From contig NZ_JAUOFB010000005.1 in assembly GCF_030542105.1 (NCBI RefSeq), positions 124,001-188,000 of the forward strand: 64,000 nt of DNA, written 5' to 3'. A model generated the notes under the pieces. That model was given only the letters and a program-made list of their open reading frames with translations. It searched no databases and had not been told where the DNA came from. The number at the start of each line of letters is the position of its first letter. The first letter of the stretch is position 1. Shown piece by piece: positions 34,204 to 44,737 of the stretch. This DNA is from Hymenobacter sp. BT730. GTDB taxonomy: Bacteria; Bacteroidota; Bacteroidia; Cytophagales; Hymenobacteraceae. Position numbers and translations under genes: made by a program.

Positions 34204-35325
34204 CTAAGCCAGTGCTTGCTCCAGATCAGCAATCAATTCCTCCACGGGCTCAATTCCCACTGATACGCGAATCAACCCCACGGTAATACCCAATTCCTCC
34301 TGCTGAGCGGGTGTAAGGGAGCGGTGTGATGTACCCAAGGGATAGGAAATAGAGGAATCAACCCCTGCTAAAGAAGGCGCAAACGGAAAGCGCTTCACGC
34401 GCTGCATAAAGTTGTTTACGGCGGCAGTTTCATCGGTCAGCTTAAAAGAAAGCATACCGCCATACAAGCCGTTGCCCTGCTCTGCTGCCAGTTGGTGCTG
34501 CGGATGTGAGGTCAGTCCCGGATAATACACCTCCTTCACAGCAGGATGGTTATTCAAGAACTGCGCAATGGCCAGAGCATTATGGCTATGTTCCCGCACC
34601 CGCAGGCGCAGGGTTTTCAGCCCACGCACGGCCAGCCAGCTTTCCATAGGGCTCAGCGTAAGGCCGTAAAACACCCCAATCTGCTTGAGTCGCGCTATAA
34701 TGGCTGGGTCAGTAGCTACTACCGCCCCAGCAGTTACGTCGCTGTGGCCGGCTATGTATTTAGTTACGCTGTGCAGGGAAATATCAGCCCCAAGCGCCAG
34801 CGGCCGGGTAAGCAACGGGGTAGCAAACGTATTGTCTACTACCAGCTTCAGGCCATGACGGTGACACTCTTCGGCCACGCGGCGCAAATCAGCCACGCGC
34901 AACAACGGGTTGCTGATGGTTTCGCAAAGCAACAACCGCGTAGTGGGTTGCACAAAGGACTGCAAAGCCTCTAGCTGCTCAAAGGGCACATAGGTAGCAG
35001 AAATACCCAGCCGAGTCAGCTCCGCATTCAGCAGCGCAGAGGAGCCCCCATAGATATCAGCGGCACAGAGCACATGGTCGCCGGCCTGACAGCAGGCCAT
35101 GATAGCCGCGAAGATGGCCGCCATGCCCGAGCCAGTGGCAATAGCTCCGGCTCCACCCTCCAGCTTATTCACCGCTTCGGCCAACTCATCAGAGTTTGGA
35201 TTGCCGTTGCGGGAATAGAGGTAACGGCTGCCGGGCTCCCCAAAATACAGCTCCAGTTCATTCAGGTCTTCAAATTTAAAAACCGAGGTCTGGTAGATAG
35301 GGGTGATTTTGGGGGTGATTTTCAT
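34204..35325 (-). CDS. Cys/Met-metabolism PLP-dependent enzyme (cystathionine gamma-synthase/lyase family)
   Basis: 373 residues. Family marks: ETAPIYQTS-like TPIYQTSVFKFED, YSRNGNPNSDELAEAVNKLE, GSGMAAIFAAIMAC, VVDNTFATPLLTRPL and the PLP Lys in SLHSVTKYIAGHSD. Members are cystathionine gamma-synthase, cystathionine beta/gamma-lyase and methionine gamma-lyase; sequence reading alone does not separate them. It is monocistronic, with only seven bases between its stop and that of the convergent aminotransferase. Confidence 0.88.
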   Translation of the reverse strand: MKITPKITPIYQTSVFKFEDLNELELYFGEPGSRYLYSRNGNPNSDELAEAVNKLEGGAGAIATGSGMAAIFAAIMACCQAGDHVLCAADIYGGSSALLNAELTRLGISATYVPFEQLEALQSFVQPTTRLLLCETISNPLLRVADLRRVAEECHRHGLKLVVDNTFATPLLTRPLALGADISLHSVTKYIAGHSDVTAGAVVATDPAIIARLKQIGVFYGLTLSPMESWLAVRGLKTLRLRVREHSHNALAIAQFLNNHPAVKEVYYPGLTSHPQHQLAAEQGNGLYGGMLSFKLTDETAAVNNFMQRVKRFPFAPSLAGVDSSISYPLGTSHRSLTPAQQEELGITVGLIRVSVGIEPVEELIADLEQALA

Positions 35326-35391
35326 GCAGTATGTAAAGCGACTTATGCTTCAGCCGAATTTCGGTAAAAAGTGACCTTTAGATTTCCGAGG

Positions 35392-36276
35392 CTATTTCAT
35401 TGCTCGCAAATCTTTATTCAATTGGGTAGCAGCCATTCTACCTTCTGGTAACTTACGCAAGGTCGTCAGGTACTCCTGCGCTTCTGCCTTCTTCCCCAGA
35501 TTGATAGCCAGTTGAGTCAAATTGGCCAGAGTCTGCCAGTCATTGGGCCGACGGCTGTTGGCTTGCTTATATAATCCATAAGCCTTATCATCTTCCCGCT
35601 TAATGCCGTGATAGACTGCCCGATTAAAATATCCCAATGCACTTTCCGGGTAATATCGACTGAGCAGTTCGGCTAGCTGCCCCGCTGCCTCAGTGTCCTC
35701 GGGCGTGTTGGCCTGCCAGTAGGGCAGCATGTATTCTTCCAGATTCTCAGGGAGAAAAACCGCTTCCGGTTTTGGCAGCGGCTTGGCATCAATCCACCTC
35801 CAAGGCTTACCACTGGCTTTTCGGTCGGCTAGTGCAGATGTTAGGACCTCTATTTCCCGAGCTGCATCGTGGGTCATTTCATAGGTTTTAGCCAAGCCGA
35901 ACCGCATATCCAGCCGTTCTGGTGCCAGCCGAATTCCTTCGCGTAAAGTTGCACGGGCCGCTTCCAGCAGTTGGGGCTCGTAGCCTTCGTTGATGGAGCC
36001 CGCGTCTTTGCCATTCTTTTGAAGTTCTACGCCCCGGCTAGTAGTAGATGTCTTATTCACTATCACTCTATATGCCATCCGCAGCTGATAATTAAACCGT
36101 GCTACATACCAGTTAGGGTTGTCGGGTTCCTTGAGTTGCCAAGTAATCAGAACCTTACGAGCTTTTGCCGTATCGCCAGCCTGCATAGCTCTCCTAAAAT
36201 CAATCTGAGGAGTCTGGGCAGCAATAAAGTTGCTGCTGAGCAGCACAATTCCAGCAGCCAGTAAAGGTTTTAGCAT
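35392..36276 (-). CDS. Exported TPR-like protein
   Basis: 294 residues with a signal peptide (MLKPLLAAGIVLLSSNFIAA) and helical repeats of the tetratricopeptide type (AMQAGDTAKARKVLITWQLKEPDNP; ALGYFNRAVYHGIKREDDKAYGLYKQANSRRPNDWQTLANL). Probably a periplasmic scaffold; no enzyme domain is seen. No neighbour on its strand suggests a partner, though atpC-atpD lie next downstream of its promoter side. Function unknown. Confidence 0.75.
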   Translation of the reverse strand: MLKPLLAAGIVLLSSNFIAAQTPQIDFRRAMQAGDTAKARKVLITWQLKEPDNPNWYVARFNYQLRMAYRVIVNKTSTTSRGVELQKNGKDAGSINEGYEPQLLEAARATLREGIRLAPERLDMRFGLAKTYEMTHDAAREIEVLTSALADRKASGKPWRWIDAKPLPKPEAVFLPENLEEYMLPYWQANTPEDTEAAGQLAELLSRYYPESALGYFNRAVYHGIKREDDKAYGLYKQANSRRPNDWQTLANLTQLAINLGKKAEAQEYLTTLRKLPEGRMAATQLNKDLRAMK

Positions 36277-36370
36277 GTATATAATTGGTCAATAGCGGAT
36301 GATTGAATGATGGCTTGAAGCTACGGTAAGTCAACCATCATTTCAATTATACACGGCCCCTAATACAAAA

Positions 36371-36401
36371 ATAGCCCCGTAGCCTATGGCTATGGGGCTA
36401 T
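36371..36401 (-). terminator. Terminator of atpD-atpC
   Basis: 14-bp stem ATAGCCCCGTAGCC / GGCTATGGGGCTAT (one mismatch) followed by TTTTT on the minus strand. Confidence 0.85.
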
Positions 36402-36419
36402 TAATATGAATTACAAAGC

Positions 36420-36665
36420 TTAAGACACTACCGCTTCAGCCAGCACAATAACGTTGTTGCGCAGTACTTCCACCACGCCACCTTCGATACGGAACGACTC
36501 ACGGCCGCCGATACCCATGATGGTTACCTCACCTGGTCTCAACGCGGAGATAAGGGGAGCGTGGTTATTCAGAACCTCAAACAGGCCATCGGCACCCGGA
36601 AACTGAGCCGAGGAAACCTCGCCTTCATATACTTTCCGGTCCGGGGTGATGATTTCCAGATGCAT
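36420..36665 (-). CDS. atpC: ATP synthase epsilon subunit (short form)
   Basis: 81 residues covering only the N-terminal beta domain (MHLEIITPDRKVYEGE, FEVLNNHAPLISALRPG). The C-terminal helical hairpin that regulates many bacterial enzymes is absent, as is usual in Bacteroidota. ATG 36665 is used; an upstream in-frame start would add residues with no family likeness. It lies 80 bases after atpD on the same strand, forming a two-gene unit apart from the rest of the ATP synthase genes. Confidence 0.93.
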   Translation of the reverse strand: MHLEIITPDRKVYEGEVSSAQFPGADGLFEVLNNHAPLISALRPGEVTIMGIGGRESFRIEGGVVEVLRNNVIVLAEAVVS

Positions 36666-36745
36666 CTTCTTGGTGGTTGAGTGTGAAGGGCTGATTGCCA
36701 GATGCAGACCCATGAAGAGTCCGCACCTGGCAATCAACAACCAAA

Positions 36746-38323
<1,578 letters not shown>

Positions 38324-38456
38324 GTCCGCTTGGTCAGAAAAGTTTTTCTGTAGCAGCAAAAAGTTTTTTAACTGAAAATCAGCCTTTCAAGCCTGAAAAA
38401 AGGCCTCCATTACACCCAAAACGCAGAAGTCATTCAAAAAATATTTGAAGGAAAAC

Positions 38457-38486
38457 TTGCCCTGAATTAAAGCCGTTGTACATTTG
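38457..38486 (+). promoter_or_regulatory. Promoter of tRNA-Gln
   Basis: TTG (38457-38459), a 19-base spacer and TACATTTG (38479-38486); transcription would begin about 28 bases before the tRNA. Confidence 0.8.
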
Positions 38487-38517
38487 CGAACCCAAACGGC
38501 AGTGCTGGCTGGGAAAT

Positions 38518-38590
38518 TGTCCGATGGTGTAACTGGCAACACGCTTGATTTTGATTCAAGAAAGTCCAGGTTCGAGCCCTGGTCGGACAA
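38518..38590 (+). tRNA. tRNA-Gln (anticodon TTG)
   Basis: 73 bases fold as a cloverleaf: acceptor TGTCCGA / TCGGACA with A as discriminator, anticodon arm CTTGA-TTTTGAT-TCAAG with TTG at 38551-38553, and T arm CCAGG-TTCGAGC-CCTGG. The 3' CCA is not encoded (CCG follows). It has its own promoter and terminator. Confidence 0.96.
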
Positions 38591-38599
38591 CCGACTAAG

Positions 38600-38655
38600 A
38601 AAAGCGAAAGGCGCTGAATCTTCCTCTCCGGAAGGTTCGGCGCCTTTCGCTTTTT
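38600..38655 (+). terminator. Terminator after tRNA-Gln
   Basis: AAAAGCGAAAGGCG / CGCCTTTCGCTTTT outer stem with a CTTCC/GGAAG inner stem, ending in TTTTT. Confidence 0.85.
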
Positions 38656-38724
38656 CAGTTTCTGTCATTCCTACCAACAAGTTGGAATGAGCTATTTTCC
38701 TTCCCACCCTCTTTTACTATTGCC

Positions 38725-39654
38725 ATGGCACCCCAGGTAAAAATCTTCACAGGAAACGCCTCCCACGAGCTCGGTGAAAAGATAGCAACAGCTTTTGGCC
38801 AGCCACTCGGCGACCTAAGCCTGCAGCGCTTTGCGGACCAGGAACTGGGGCCCAGCTTTAATGAGAGCATCCGCGGCTGTGCCGTATTTCTCATTCAGAG
38901 CACTAACCCACCCGCTGAAAATCTGATGGAGCTGATGCTGATGGTGGATGCCGCCAAGCGCGCCTCTGCCGCTTCCGTGACGGTAGTGATGCCCTATTAC
39001 GGGTATGCCCGCCAGGACCGCAAAGACAAGCCCCGCGTGAGCATTGGCGCCAAAGTAGTTGCCGACTTTGTGCAAAGCGTGGGCACCGACCGCCTGATGA
39101 CCTGCGACCTGCACGCTGGCCAGATTCAGGGCTTCTTCGATATTCCGGTCGACCATCTGGACGGCGCTACGGTATCGGCGCCTTACATCAAGTCGCTGAA
39201 CCTGGATAACCTCATTTTTGCCTCCCCAGACGTGGGTGGCGTGGTACGCACCCGGGCCTTCGCCAAGAAATTCGGAGCCGAAATCGTAGTCTGTGACAAA
39301 ATGCGTCTACGGGCCAATGAAATTGCCTCCATGCAGGTCATTGGCGATGTAACCGGCATGAATGTGGTGCTGGTAGATGACATTGTAGACACAGCCGGCA
39401 CTATCTGCAAAGCGGCCGAGTTGCTGATGGAGCGGGGCGCTAAATCTGTGCGGGCAGTAATTACGCACGGCGTGCTTTCCGGCCCAGCCCACGAGCGGAT
39501 TCGCAACTCAGTATTAGAAGAGCTGGTAATTACCGACACGATTCCTCTAAAAGAGGAGAACCACAAAATCAAGGTAATTTCGCTGGCTGATTTGTTTGCC
39601 CGCGCCATTCGCAACGTGGTAACGCACGAGAGCATCAGCTCCCTGTTTGTATAG
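38725..39654 (+). CDS. prs: Ribose-phosphate pyrophosphokinase
   Basis: 309 residues. Class I PRPP synthase: PAENLMELMLMVDAAKRASA, the ATP-binding segment MPYYGYARQDRKDKPR, the metal-binding CDLHAGQIQGFF and the PRPP loop VVLVDDIVDTAGT. It makes phosphoribosyl pyrophosphate from ribose 5-phosphate and ATP for nucleotide, histidine and NAD synthesis. It precedes rplY, an order often seen in Bacteroidota. Confidence 0.96.
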   Translation: MAPQVKIFTGNASHELGEKIATAFGQPLGDLSLQRFADQELGPSFNESIRGCAVFLIQSTNPPAENLMELMLMVDAAKRASAASVTVVMPYYGYARQDRKDKPRVSIGAKVVADFVQSVGTDRLMTCDLHAGQIQGFFDIPVDHLDGATVSAPYIKSLNLDNLIFASPDVGGVVRTRAFAKKFGAEIVVCDKMRLRANEIASMQVIGDVTGMNVVLVDDIVDTAGTICKAAELLMERGAKSVRAVITHGVLSGPAHERIRNSVLEELVITDTIPLKEENHKIKVISLADLFARAIRNVVTHESISSLFV

Positions 39655-39681
39655 CGGCTTTCGATTCCCAAACAATCCGCC

Positions 39682-39689
39682 TATCTTTG
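39682..39689 (+). promoter_or_regulatory. -7 promoter box of rplY
   Basis: TATCTTTG, an exact TAnnTTTG match 53 bases before the rplY start and 27 bases after the prs stop. It suggests rplY can be transcribed apart from prs. Confidence 0.6.
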
Positions 39690-39742
39690 CGGCCCGTTTG
39701 CCTGCTGTGGGTAGGCGGTCCAATTCTCCAAAAACCACTTTT

Positions 39743-40315
39743 ATGAAAAGCCTCGAGATTGTAGGGTTTAAAAGAGCGAATCTCGGTAAGAAGGATGCGA
39801 AAGCACTGCGCCTTGACTCGTATGTACCGTGCGTATTGTACGGTGGCGGCGAGCAGGTTCACTTCTCGGCTCCGGCCATCCTCTTCCGCGAATTGCTGTA
39901 CACGCCAGAAGTTCACATCGTTGATCTGAACGTGGAAGGCACCATGTACCGCGCCATCGTGCAGGATGCTCAGTTCCACCCCGTGAACGAAATGCTGCTG
40001 CACGTTGACTTCCTGGAGCTGGAAGAAGGCAAAGAAGTGAAAATGGACATCCCCGTGAAGTACATTGGCGTTTCGCCAGGTGTACTGGCCGGTGGCAAAC
40101 TGGTAAGCAAGCTGCGTAAGCTGAAAGTAAAAGCTACCCCAGAAAACCTGCCCGACTATGTGGAAGTAAACATTTCGGATCTGGCTCTGGGCAAATCCAT
40201 CAAAGTGAGCAAAGTAGAGCCTAAAGGCTTTGCTATCCTCACCAACCCCCAGGCTCCCATTGCTACCGTAACCATCCCACGTGCTCTGAAAGGCACTCTG
40301 GCTGCCGAGAAGTAA
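39743..40315 (+). CDS. rplY: 50S ribosomal protein L25 (general stress protein Ctc form)
   Basis: 190 residues: an N-terminal 5S rRNA-binding L25 domain (MKSLEIVGFKRANLGKKDAK) and a C-terminal TL5/CTC beta domain (from about residue 100, VKMDIPVKYIGVSPG). The opening of such proteins is well conserved; ATG 39743 fits it and the upstream in-frame residues do not. Confidence 0.96.
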   Translation: MKSLEIVGFKRANLGKKDAKALRLDSYVPCVLYGGGEQVHFSAPAILFRELLYTPEVHIVDLNVEGTMYRAIVQDAQFHPVNEMLLHVDFLELEEGKEVKMDIPVKYIGVSPGVLAGGKLVSKLRKLKVKATPENLPDYVEVNISDLALGKSIKVSKVEPKGFAILTNPQAPIATVTIPRALKGTLAAEK

Positions 40316-40382
40316 TCCTGGATTTTTGGAGCCAGGTAGCCCTGCTAATTTCAGCATCGTATCTGGCTCCGGGAACTGATTT

Positions 40383-40414
40383 AAAAAGCCGCTCTATTAG
40401 TAGAGCGGCTTTTT
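40383..40414 (+). terminator. Terminator after rplY
   Basis: Perfect 14-bp stem AAAAAGCCGCTCTA / TAGAGCGGCTTTTT with a 4-base loop, followed by ATTTT. Confidence 0.9.
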
Positions 40415-40504
40415 ATTTTGGCCTTTTGCTGTACTAGGCTGTTTATGCTGGCCAGATTACATCTAAAGCAGCACTATTCGCCTATTAATTGTTTACTCTG
40501 TGAT

Positions 40505-41068
40505 ATGAAATACCTCATTCTGGCGCTGGGAAATATTGGAGCCGAATATGCTGATACGCGCCATAACATTGGGTTTATGGTAGCCGATTATCTGGCTAAA
40601 AAACACGACGCGCACTTTGAGGTAGGACGGCATGCGTTTGTGACCGAAATTAAACACAAGGGAAAAACCTATGTGCTGGTAAAACCTACCACGTATATGA
40701 ACCTAAGCGGCAAAGCGGCCGCGCATTATCTCACCAGCCTCAAAATCCCGAAAGAGAATATGCTGGTAGTAACAGATGATTTGGCCCTCCCTTACGGCAA
40801 GCTGCGCCTAAAAGGCAAAGGCTCGGCCGGCGGGCACAATGGCCTTAAGCACATCCAGGAAACGCTGGGCACGGATGAATACGCCCGCCTGCGCTTCGGT
40901 GTAGATGCTAATTTTCCCAAGGGCCGGCAGGTTGATTATGTGCTCAACCCGTTTTCGGCAGATGAGCAGATTGATTTACCCTTGCGCATTGAAAAAGCTG
41001 CTGACGCCGTGCTAACATTTGGCACCATGGGCTTAGAGCGCACCATGAATGTGGTGAATGTGAAATAG
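40505..41068 (+). CDS. pth: Peptidyl-tRNA hydrolase
   Basis: 187 residues. It frees stalled peptidyl-tRNAs by cutting the ester bond. Catalytic His in ADTRHNIGFMVAD, substrate Asn in TYMNLSGKA, the Asp in TDDLALPYGKLRLKGKGSAGGHNGLKH. ATG 40505 (MKYLILALGN) fits the family start. It lies after the rplY terminator and just before inverted repeat C. Confidence 0.96.
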   Translation: MKYLILALGNIGAEYADTRHNIGFMVADYLAKKHDAHFEVGRHAFVTEIKHKGKTYVLVKPTTYMNLSGKAAAHYLTSLKIPKENMLVVTDDLALPYGKLRLKGKGSAGGHNGLKHIQETLGTDEYARLRFGVDANFPKGRQVDYVLNPFSADEQIDLPLRIEKAADAVLTFGTMGLERTMNVVNVK

Positions 41069-41087
41069 CGCCTATACAAACCACAAC

Positions 41088-41204
41088 AAAGCAGCTGCCA
41101 TCCGGAGCTTGCGAAGGCCCCCTTGCCTGGTTAAACGAAAATCGTAACAACGACTCGTGCTAACGTGACAAGGCTCTGCGCAAGCTCCGGATGGCAGCTG
41201 CTTT
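41088..41204. repeat. Long inverted repeat, element C
   Basis: Perfect 26-bp arms at 41088-41113 and 41179-41204, with a 65-base centre that shows further partial pairing (CCTTG/CAAGG, GTTA/TAAC). It fills most of the gap between the convergent pth and metG genes. Only weak T/A tracts flank it, so it exceeds what a terminator needs. Confidence 0.92.
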
Positions 41205-41236
41205 ATTAGGTGTGTATTACCCGTTAATTAATAAGG

Positions 41237-43282
41237 CTATGCAATGCCCGAACCAGGCCGTACATGGCTGCTGGGCTGCATTAAAGACAGGGAGCCATCG
41301 GCATTTTCGGCCATCAGGAGCATGCCCTGGCTTTGAATTCCTTTGATTTCGCGGGGGGCCAAGTTGAGCAGCACCTGCACCTGCTGGCCAATCAACGCCT
41401 CCGCCACAAAGTGCTCGGCAATACCTGATACAATGGTGCGGGGCTCCTCAAAACCTAAGTCTACACTGAGCTTTAATAGCTTTTTGGTTTTGGCTACTTT
41501 CTCAGCAGACAGAATAGTGCCTACGCGCAAATCCATAGTCTGAAACTCCTCGAAGCTAATATCGGGCTTAGCGGGGGCGGCTACGGCAGCCGCCAGTTCG
41601 TTGGCCTGCTTGGTATTTAGCAGTTTTTGTACCTGAGCCTCTACCGTAGCGTCTTCAATTTTATCAAAGAGCAATGCAGCTTCACCAATCTGGTGACCAG
41701 CAGACAGGGCATCCGCACGGCCGGCAGCCTGCCAGGATTTTTTTTCAGTGCGCAGCATTTGGCCCAGCTTATCGGCTGAAGCCGGCAGGAAAGGCTCCAG
41801 CAGGGTTACCAGGCTAGCTGCCATTTGGAGTGCTACGTGCAGCACCGTGCCGGTGCGAGCTTCATCGGTTTTAATGAGTTTCCATGGCTCCGTATCGGCG
41901 AGGTATTTATTACCGGCACGCGTTAAATTCATTAGTTCATTTAGCGCATCACGGAAGCGGTAATTGTCAATTAAATCACCAATGCGCTGCGGGAATTCAG
42001 CCAATTGCTGCAGCACTTCTCCGTCCTGCGCCGTGAGTGCACCAACGGCGGGTACTTTCCCGCCAAAAAACTTGTGCGTGAGTACCACGGCACGATTAAT
42101 AAAATTACCGAGGTTGGCTACCAGTTCGTTGTTGTTACGCGCTTGAAAATCTTTCCAGGTGAAATCATTATCCTTGTTTTCCGGGGCGTTGGCGCACAAT
42201 ACGTAGCGTAGCACGTCCGCTTTGCCCGGAAATTCCTGCAGATACTCGTGCAGCCACACAGCCCAGTTGCGGGAGGTAGATATTTTGTCGCCTTCCAGGT
42301 TTAGGAATTCATTGGCAGGCACATTATCCGGCAGAATATAGTCGCCGTGCGCCTTTAGCATGGCGGGAAAAATAATGCAGTGAAATACAATATTATCCTT
42401 GCCAATAAAATGCACCAGCTTAGTGCCTTTATCCTTCCAGTAGGTTTCCCATGTATCGGGCAACAAATCTTTAGTAGCTGATATGTAGCCAATAGGTGCA
42501 TCAAACCACACATATAGTACTTTGCCTTCAGCACCGGGTACCGGCACGGGCACACCCCAGTCCAAATCCCGGGTAACGGCACGTGGCTGCAAGCCCTGGT
42601 CTATCCAGGATTTACACTGGCCGTACACGTTGGTTTTCCAGTCGTGCTTATGGCCCTGCACAATCCACTCGCGCAGCCAGGGCTCATACTGGTCCAGCGG
42701 CAGATACCAGTGCTTGGTTTCGCGCAATACGGGCTGGTTGCCGGAAAGCATGCTGCGTGGCGAAATAAGCTCCGTGGGGCTCAGGGAAGTGCCACATTTT
42801 TCACACTGGTCGCCGTAGGCATTGTCATTGCCGCAGTTGGGACACGTACCTACAATGTAGCGGTCCGCCAAAAATTGGGCAGCTTTTTCATCGTAATACT
42901 GTTCCGAAACCTGCTCAATGAATTTACCTTCCTCGTACAGCTTTTTGAAAAAACCACTGGCAACTTCACTGTGCGTTTTAGAGGAAGTGCGCGAATAAAT
43001 ATCAAACGATACTCCAAACTCTTGGAAAGAGTCCCGGATAATGGCGTGATACTTATCCACCACCTGCTGGGGCGTAACACCTTCTTTTTGCGCCCGAATA
43101 GTAATGGGCACTCCATGCTCATCGGAACCACAAATAAACTTAACGTCGCGGCCGTTGGCGCGCAGATAGCGCACATAAATATCTGCCGGTAAATACACAC
43201 CCGCCAGGTGCCCGATATGCACGGGGCCATTGGCATAAGGCAGGGCGGCAGTTACAGTATAGCGCTGAGGATCAGATTGCAT
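41237..43282 (-). CDS. metG: Methionyl-tRNA synthetase
   Basis: 681 residues. Class I synthetase: HIGH motif in [15 protein letters not shown], zinc knuckle CPNCGN...CEKCG, KMSKS variant GDKISTSRN, and a C-terminal tRNA-binding EMAP/Trbp111 domain (about 575-681; [14 protein letters not shown]). It charges initiator and elongator tRNA-Met. The zinc knuckle and fused C-terminal domain place it in the E. coli-like dimeric type. Confidence 0.97.
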   Translation of the reverse strand: MQSDPQRYTVTAALPYANGPVHIGHLAGVYLPADIYVRYLRANGRDVKFICGSDEHGVPITIRAQKEGVTPQQVVDKYHAIIRDSFQEFGVSFDIYSRTSSKTHSEVASGFFKKLYEEGKFIEQVSEQYYDEKAAQFLADRYIVGTCPNCGNDNAYGDQCEKCGTSLSPTELISPRSMLSGNQPVLRETKHWYLPLDQYEPWLREWIVQGHKHDWKTNVYGQCKSWIDQGLQPRAVTRDLDWGVPVPVPGAEGKVLYVWFDAPIGYISATKDLLPDTWETYWKDKGTKLVHFIGKDNIVFHCIIFPAMLKAHGDYILPDNVPANEFLNLEGDKISTSRNWAVWLHEYLQEFPGKADVLRYVLCANAPENKDNDFTWKDFQARNNNELVANLGNFINRAVVLTHKFFGGKVPAVGALTAQDGEVLQQLAEFPQRIGDLIDNYRFRDALNELMNLTRAGNKYLADTEPWKLIKTDEARTGTVLHVALQMAASLVTLLEPFLPASADKLGQMLRTEKKSWQAAGRADALSAGHQIGEAALLFDKIEDATVEAQVQKLLNTKQANELAAAVAAPAKPDISFEEFQTMDLRVGTILSAEKVAKTKKLLKLSVDLGFEEPRTIVSGIAEHFVAEALIGQQVQVLLNLAPREIKGIQSQGMLLMAENADGSLSLMQPSSHVRPGSGIA

Positions 43283-43499
43283 GAGAGAGAACTAAAATCA
43301 CTGACAAAAGAAAATGCCCGTGTAGTATGGAAGTTGAAAATGAATGCCTTTAGGGGGCCTAAGAACCGAAAAATGCGAAAACAAATAGAAGTAGATTGGT
43401 CCTATTTCGTTGCTAAATCAATTACTTCTATATTCCCTCACAACGGCAGAAATTAATTGTCGTACTGGACTGGAAAACACCACCAAACTCTCTCCCGGA

Positions 43500-44129
43500 A
43501 TGAAAAAATCAGACAAAGGCCAGGCAGGTAAAAAAGCCAAGAAAGATCCGGCATTGAAGGCAGAACGGAAAGCCACTAAAGCGGCCGCCCGTGCCACCGA
43601 TTCTATAACGGATAATCGCGCCGACAAAAAGTCCAGTCAGAAGAAATCCTTGAAAGCAGCTGCCAAGCAATTGCAGAAGGAATTGGACGACCGGATGAAT
43701 GAGATGGTGAAACAGATTCGCAAAGAAACGAAAGAGAAGCTGAAGGAAGTAGTGCGTGAAGCAACCCGTCGTTTGGATGTAGATACGGAACGCATGTTTG
43801 AGCAGGCGCTGCACACCATTGTGCGGCATTATGACTCCGCCTCGCCTGCTTCTTCCGACAGCATTTCTACGGATATGGGTGCGGCAGTAGCTCCGGCTAC
43901 CGGGCAAAGCTCGAGAGCCAGCACTAGTGCGCGGAATACCGCCCCACGCCGTTCGCGGAGCACGGCTGCCAGCGCAAAAGCTGCTGCCAGCGAAGCGCCG
44001 GCTCGCCGGGGTCGTCCAGTAGCGGCTAAAACAACGGCTGCACCCGCGCGCCGGGGCCGCCCATCTACGGCTAATTCCGGCAGCAATGCGGCGGATACGG
44101 CTGCTGATTCCAACGCACAAACCAGCTAA
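43500..44129 (+). CDS. Lysine/alanine-rich protein with two AT-hook motifs
   Basis: 209 residues in three parts: a lysine-rich N-terminus (KKSDKGQAGKKAKKDPALK), a central helical, probably coiled-coil part (about 55-115; LQKELDDRMNEMVKQIRKE), and a low-complexity C-terminus rich in Ala, Ser, Thr, Arg that carries two copies of PARRGRP, the AT-hook core. Overall it looks like a histone H1-like or nucleoid-associated protein that binds AT-rich minor groove through the RGRP cores. ATG 43500 is used; 30 further codons upstream are open but look non-coding. I do not recognise a named family. Confidence 0.6.
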   Translation: MKKSDKGQAGKKAKKDPALKAERKATKAAARATDSITDNRADKKSSQKKSLKAAAKQLQKELDDRMNEMVKQIRKETKEKLKEVVREATRRLDVDTERMFEQALHTIVRHYDSASPASSDSISTDMGAAVAPATGQSSRASTSARNTAPRRSRSTAASAKAAASEAPARRGRPVAAKTTAAPARRGRPSTANSGSNAADTAADSNAQTS

Positions 44130-44152
44130 TCAGTCTTTAAATAGCTCTCCCA

Positions 44153-44197
44153 AAAACAGTCCACCGTTTCGCAACTGAAACGGTGGACTGTTTTTTT
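44153..44197. terminator. Bidirectional terminator between the AT-hook gene and a lipoprotein gene
   Basis: Perfect 18-bp arms (44153-44170 and 44177-44194) around a 6-base loop, followed by TTT; A-rich on the other side. Confidence 0.9.
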
Positions 44198-44205
44198 ATG
44201 GGCTA

Positions 44206-44565
44206 TTACTGTGGCAGCGGCCGTAAGGTGTCGCCCACCGGGCTTTGCTTTAGGCGCTGCACGCGGGTTTCGGGGGTGGTATTGTTGGGCGCATTGGTAT
44301 TGATGTTTTCCACTCGCTGCCGGGCATTGGTGCCGCTGGCCTGCTCCCCTAATGGCACCCGCTTGGGGGTTGCATCGGGTACAGAGCCGCCGTAGCCGGC
44401 ATTACTGTTATAGGCCGCTTGCCGGTCCGCATCAGTCTGAATTTGGGTAGGTGGCTGACGGGCGGCATTCATTTCCGCCGAGGTTTCTTCAGTAGTAGTG
44501 CAGGCAGACAGCAAGCCGGTACTCAGGCAAGCCCCGATTAGTAGAAAGTAAACAGTGTATTTCAT
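44206..44565 (-). CDS. Small lipoprotein
   Basis: 119 residues. Type II signal peptide with lipobox LLSAC (MKYTVYFLLIGACLSTGLLSAC), then a low-complexity, Gln/Asn/Thr-rich region with no recognisable domain (QIQTDADRQAAYNSNAGYGG). Probably disordered and anchored in an envelope membrane. ATG 44565 is preferred to a TTG-type start seven codons upstream. It lies downstream of msrB on the same strand, with a terminator between them, so is likely a separate unit. Confidence 0.65.
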   Translation of the reverse strand: MKYTVYFLLIGACLSTGLLSACTTTEETSAEMNAARQPPTQIQTDADRQAAYNSNAGYGGSVPDATPKRVPLGEQASGTNARQRVENINTNAPNNTTPETRVQRLKQSPVGDTLRPLPQ

Positions 44566-44683
44566 GGAAGTAGGAACTAAGGCCATTCGGAAAGCGGGTG
44601 GCTATGCTACAACGCAGCCGCCAGAACGTGCGTTGCTTTTTACGAGAGGCTACTAGCAGAACACCGGTTTTCCGGGCACAAAA

Positions 44684-44714
44684 CAGCCCGCTGGCATCTA
44701 TTGCCAGCGGGCTG
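44684..44714 (-). terminator. Terminator of msrB
   Basis: Perfect 13-bp stem CAGCCCGCTGGCA / TGCCAGCGGGCTG with a 5-base loop, followed by TTTTG on the minus strand. Confidence 0.85.
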
Positions 44715-44737
44715 CTAATAAGAAAATACCCGACCGG

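Noticed and set aside
39635..40357. A 240-codon minus-strand frame opposite rplY
   Set aside because: Shadow of the ribosomal protein gene and its promoter; no support of its own.
41237..43282. Apparent loss of the KMSKS motif in MetG
   Set aside because: KISTS is a known tolerated variant of KMSKS in MetG, so it is not an anomaly.
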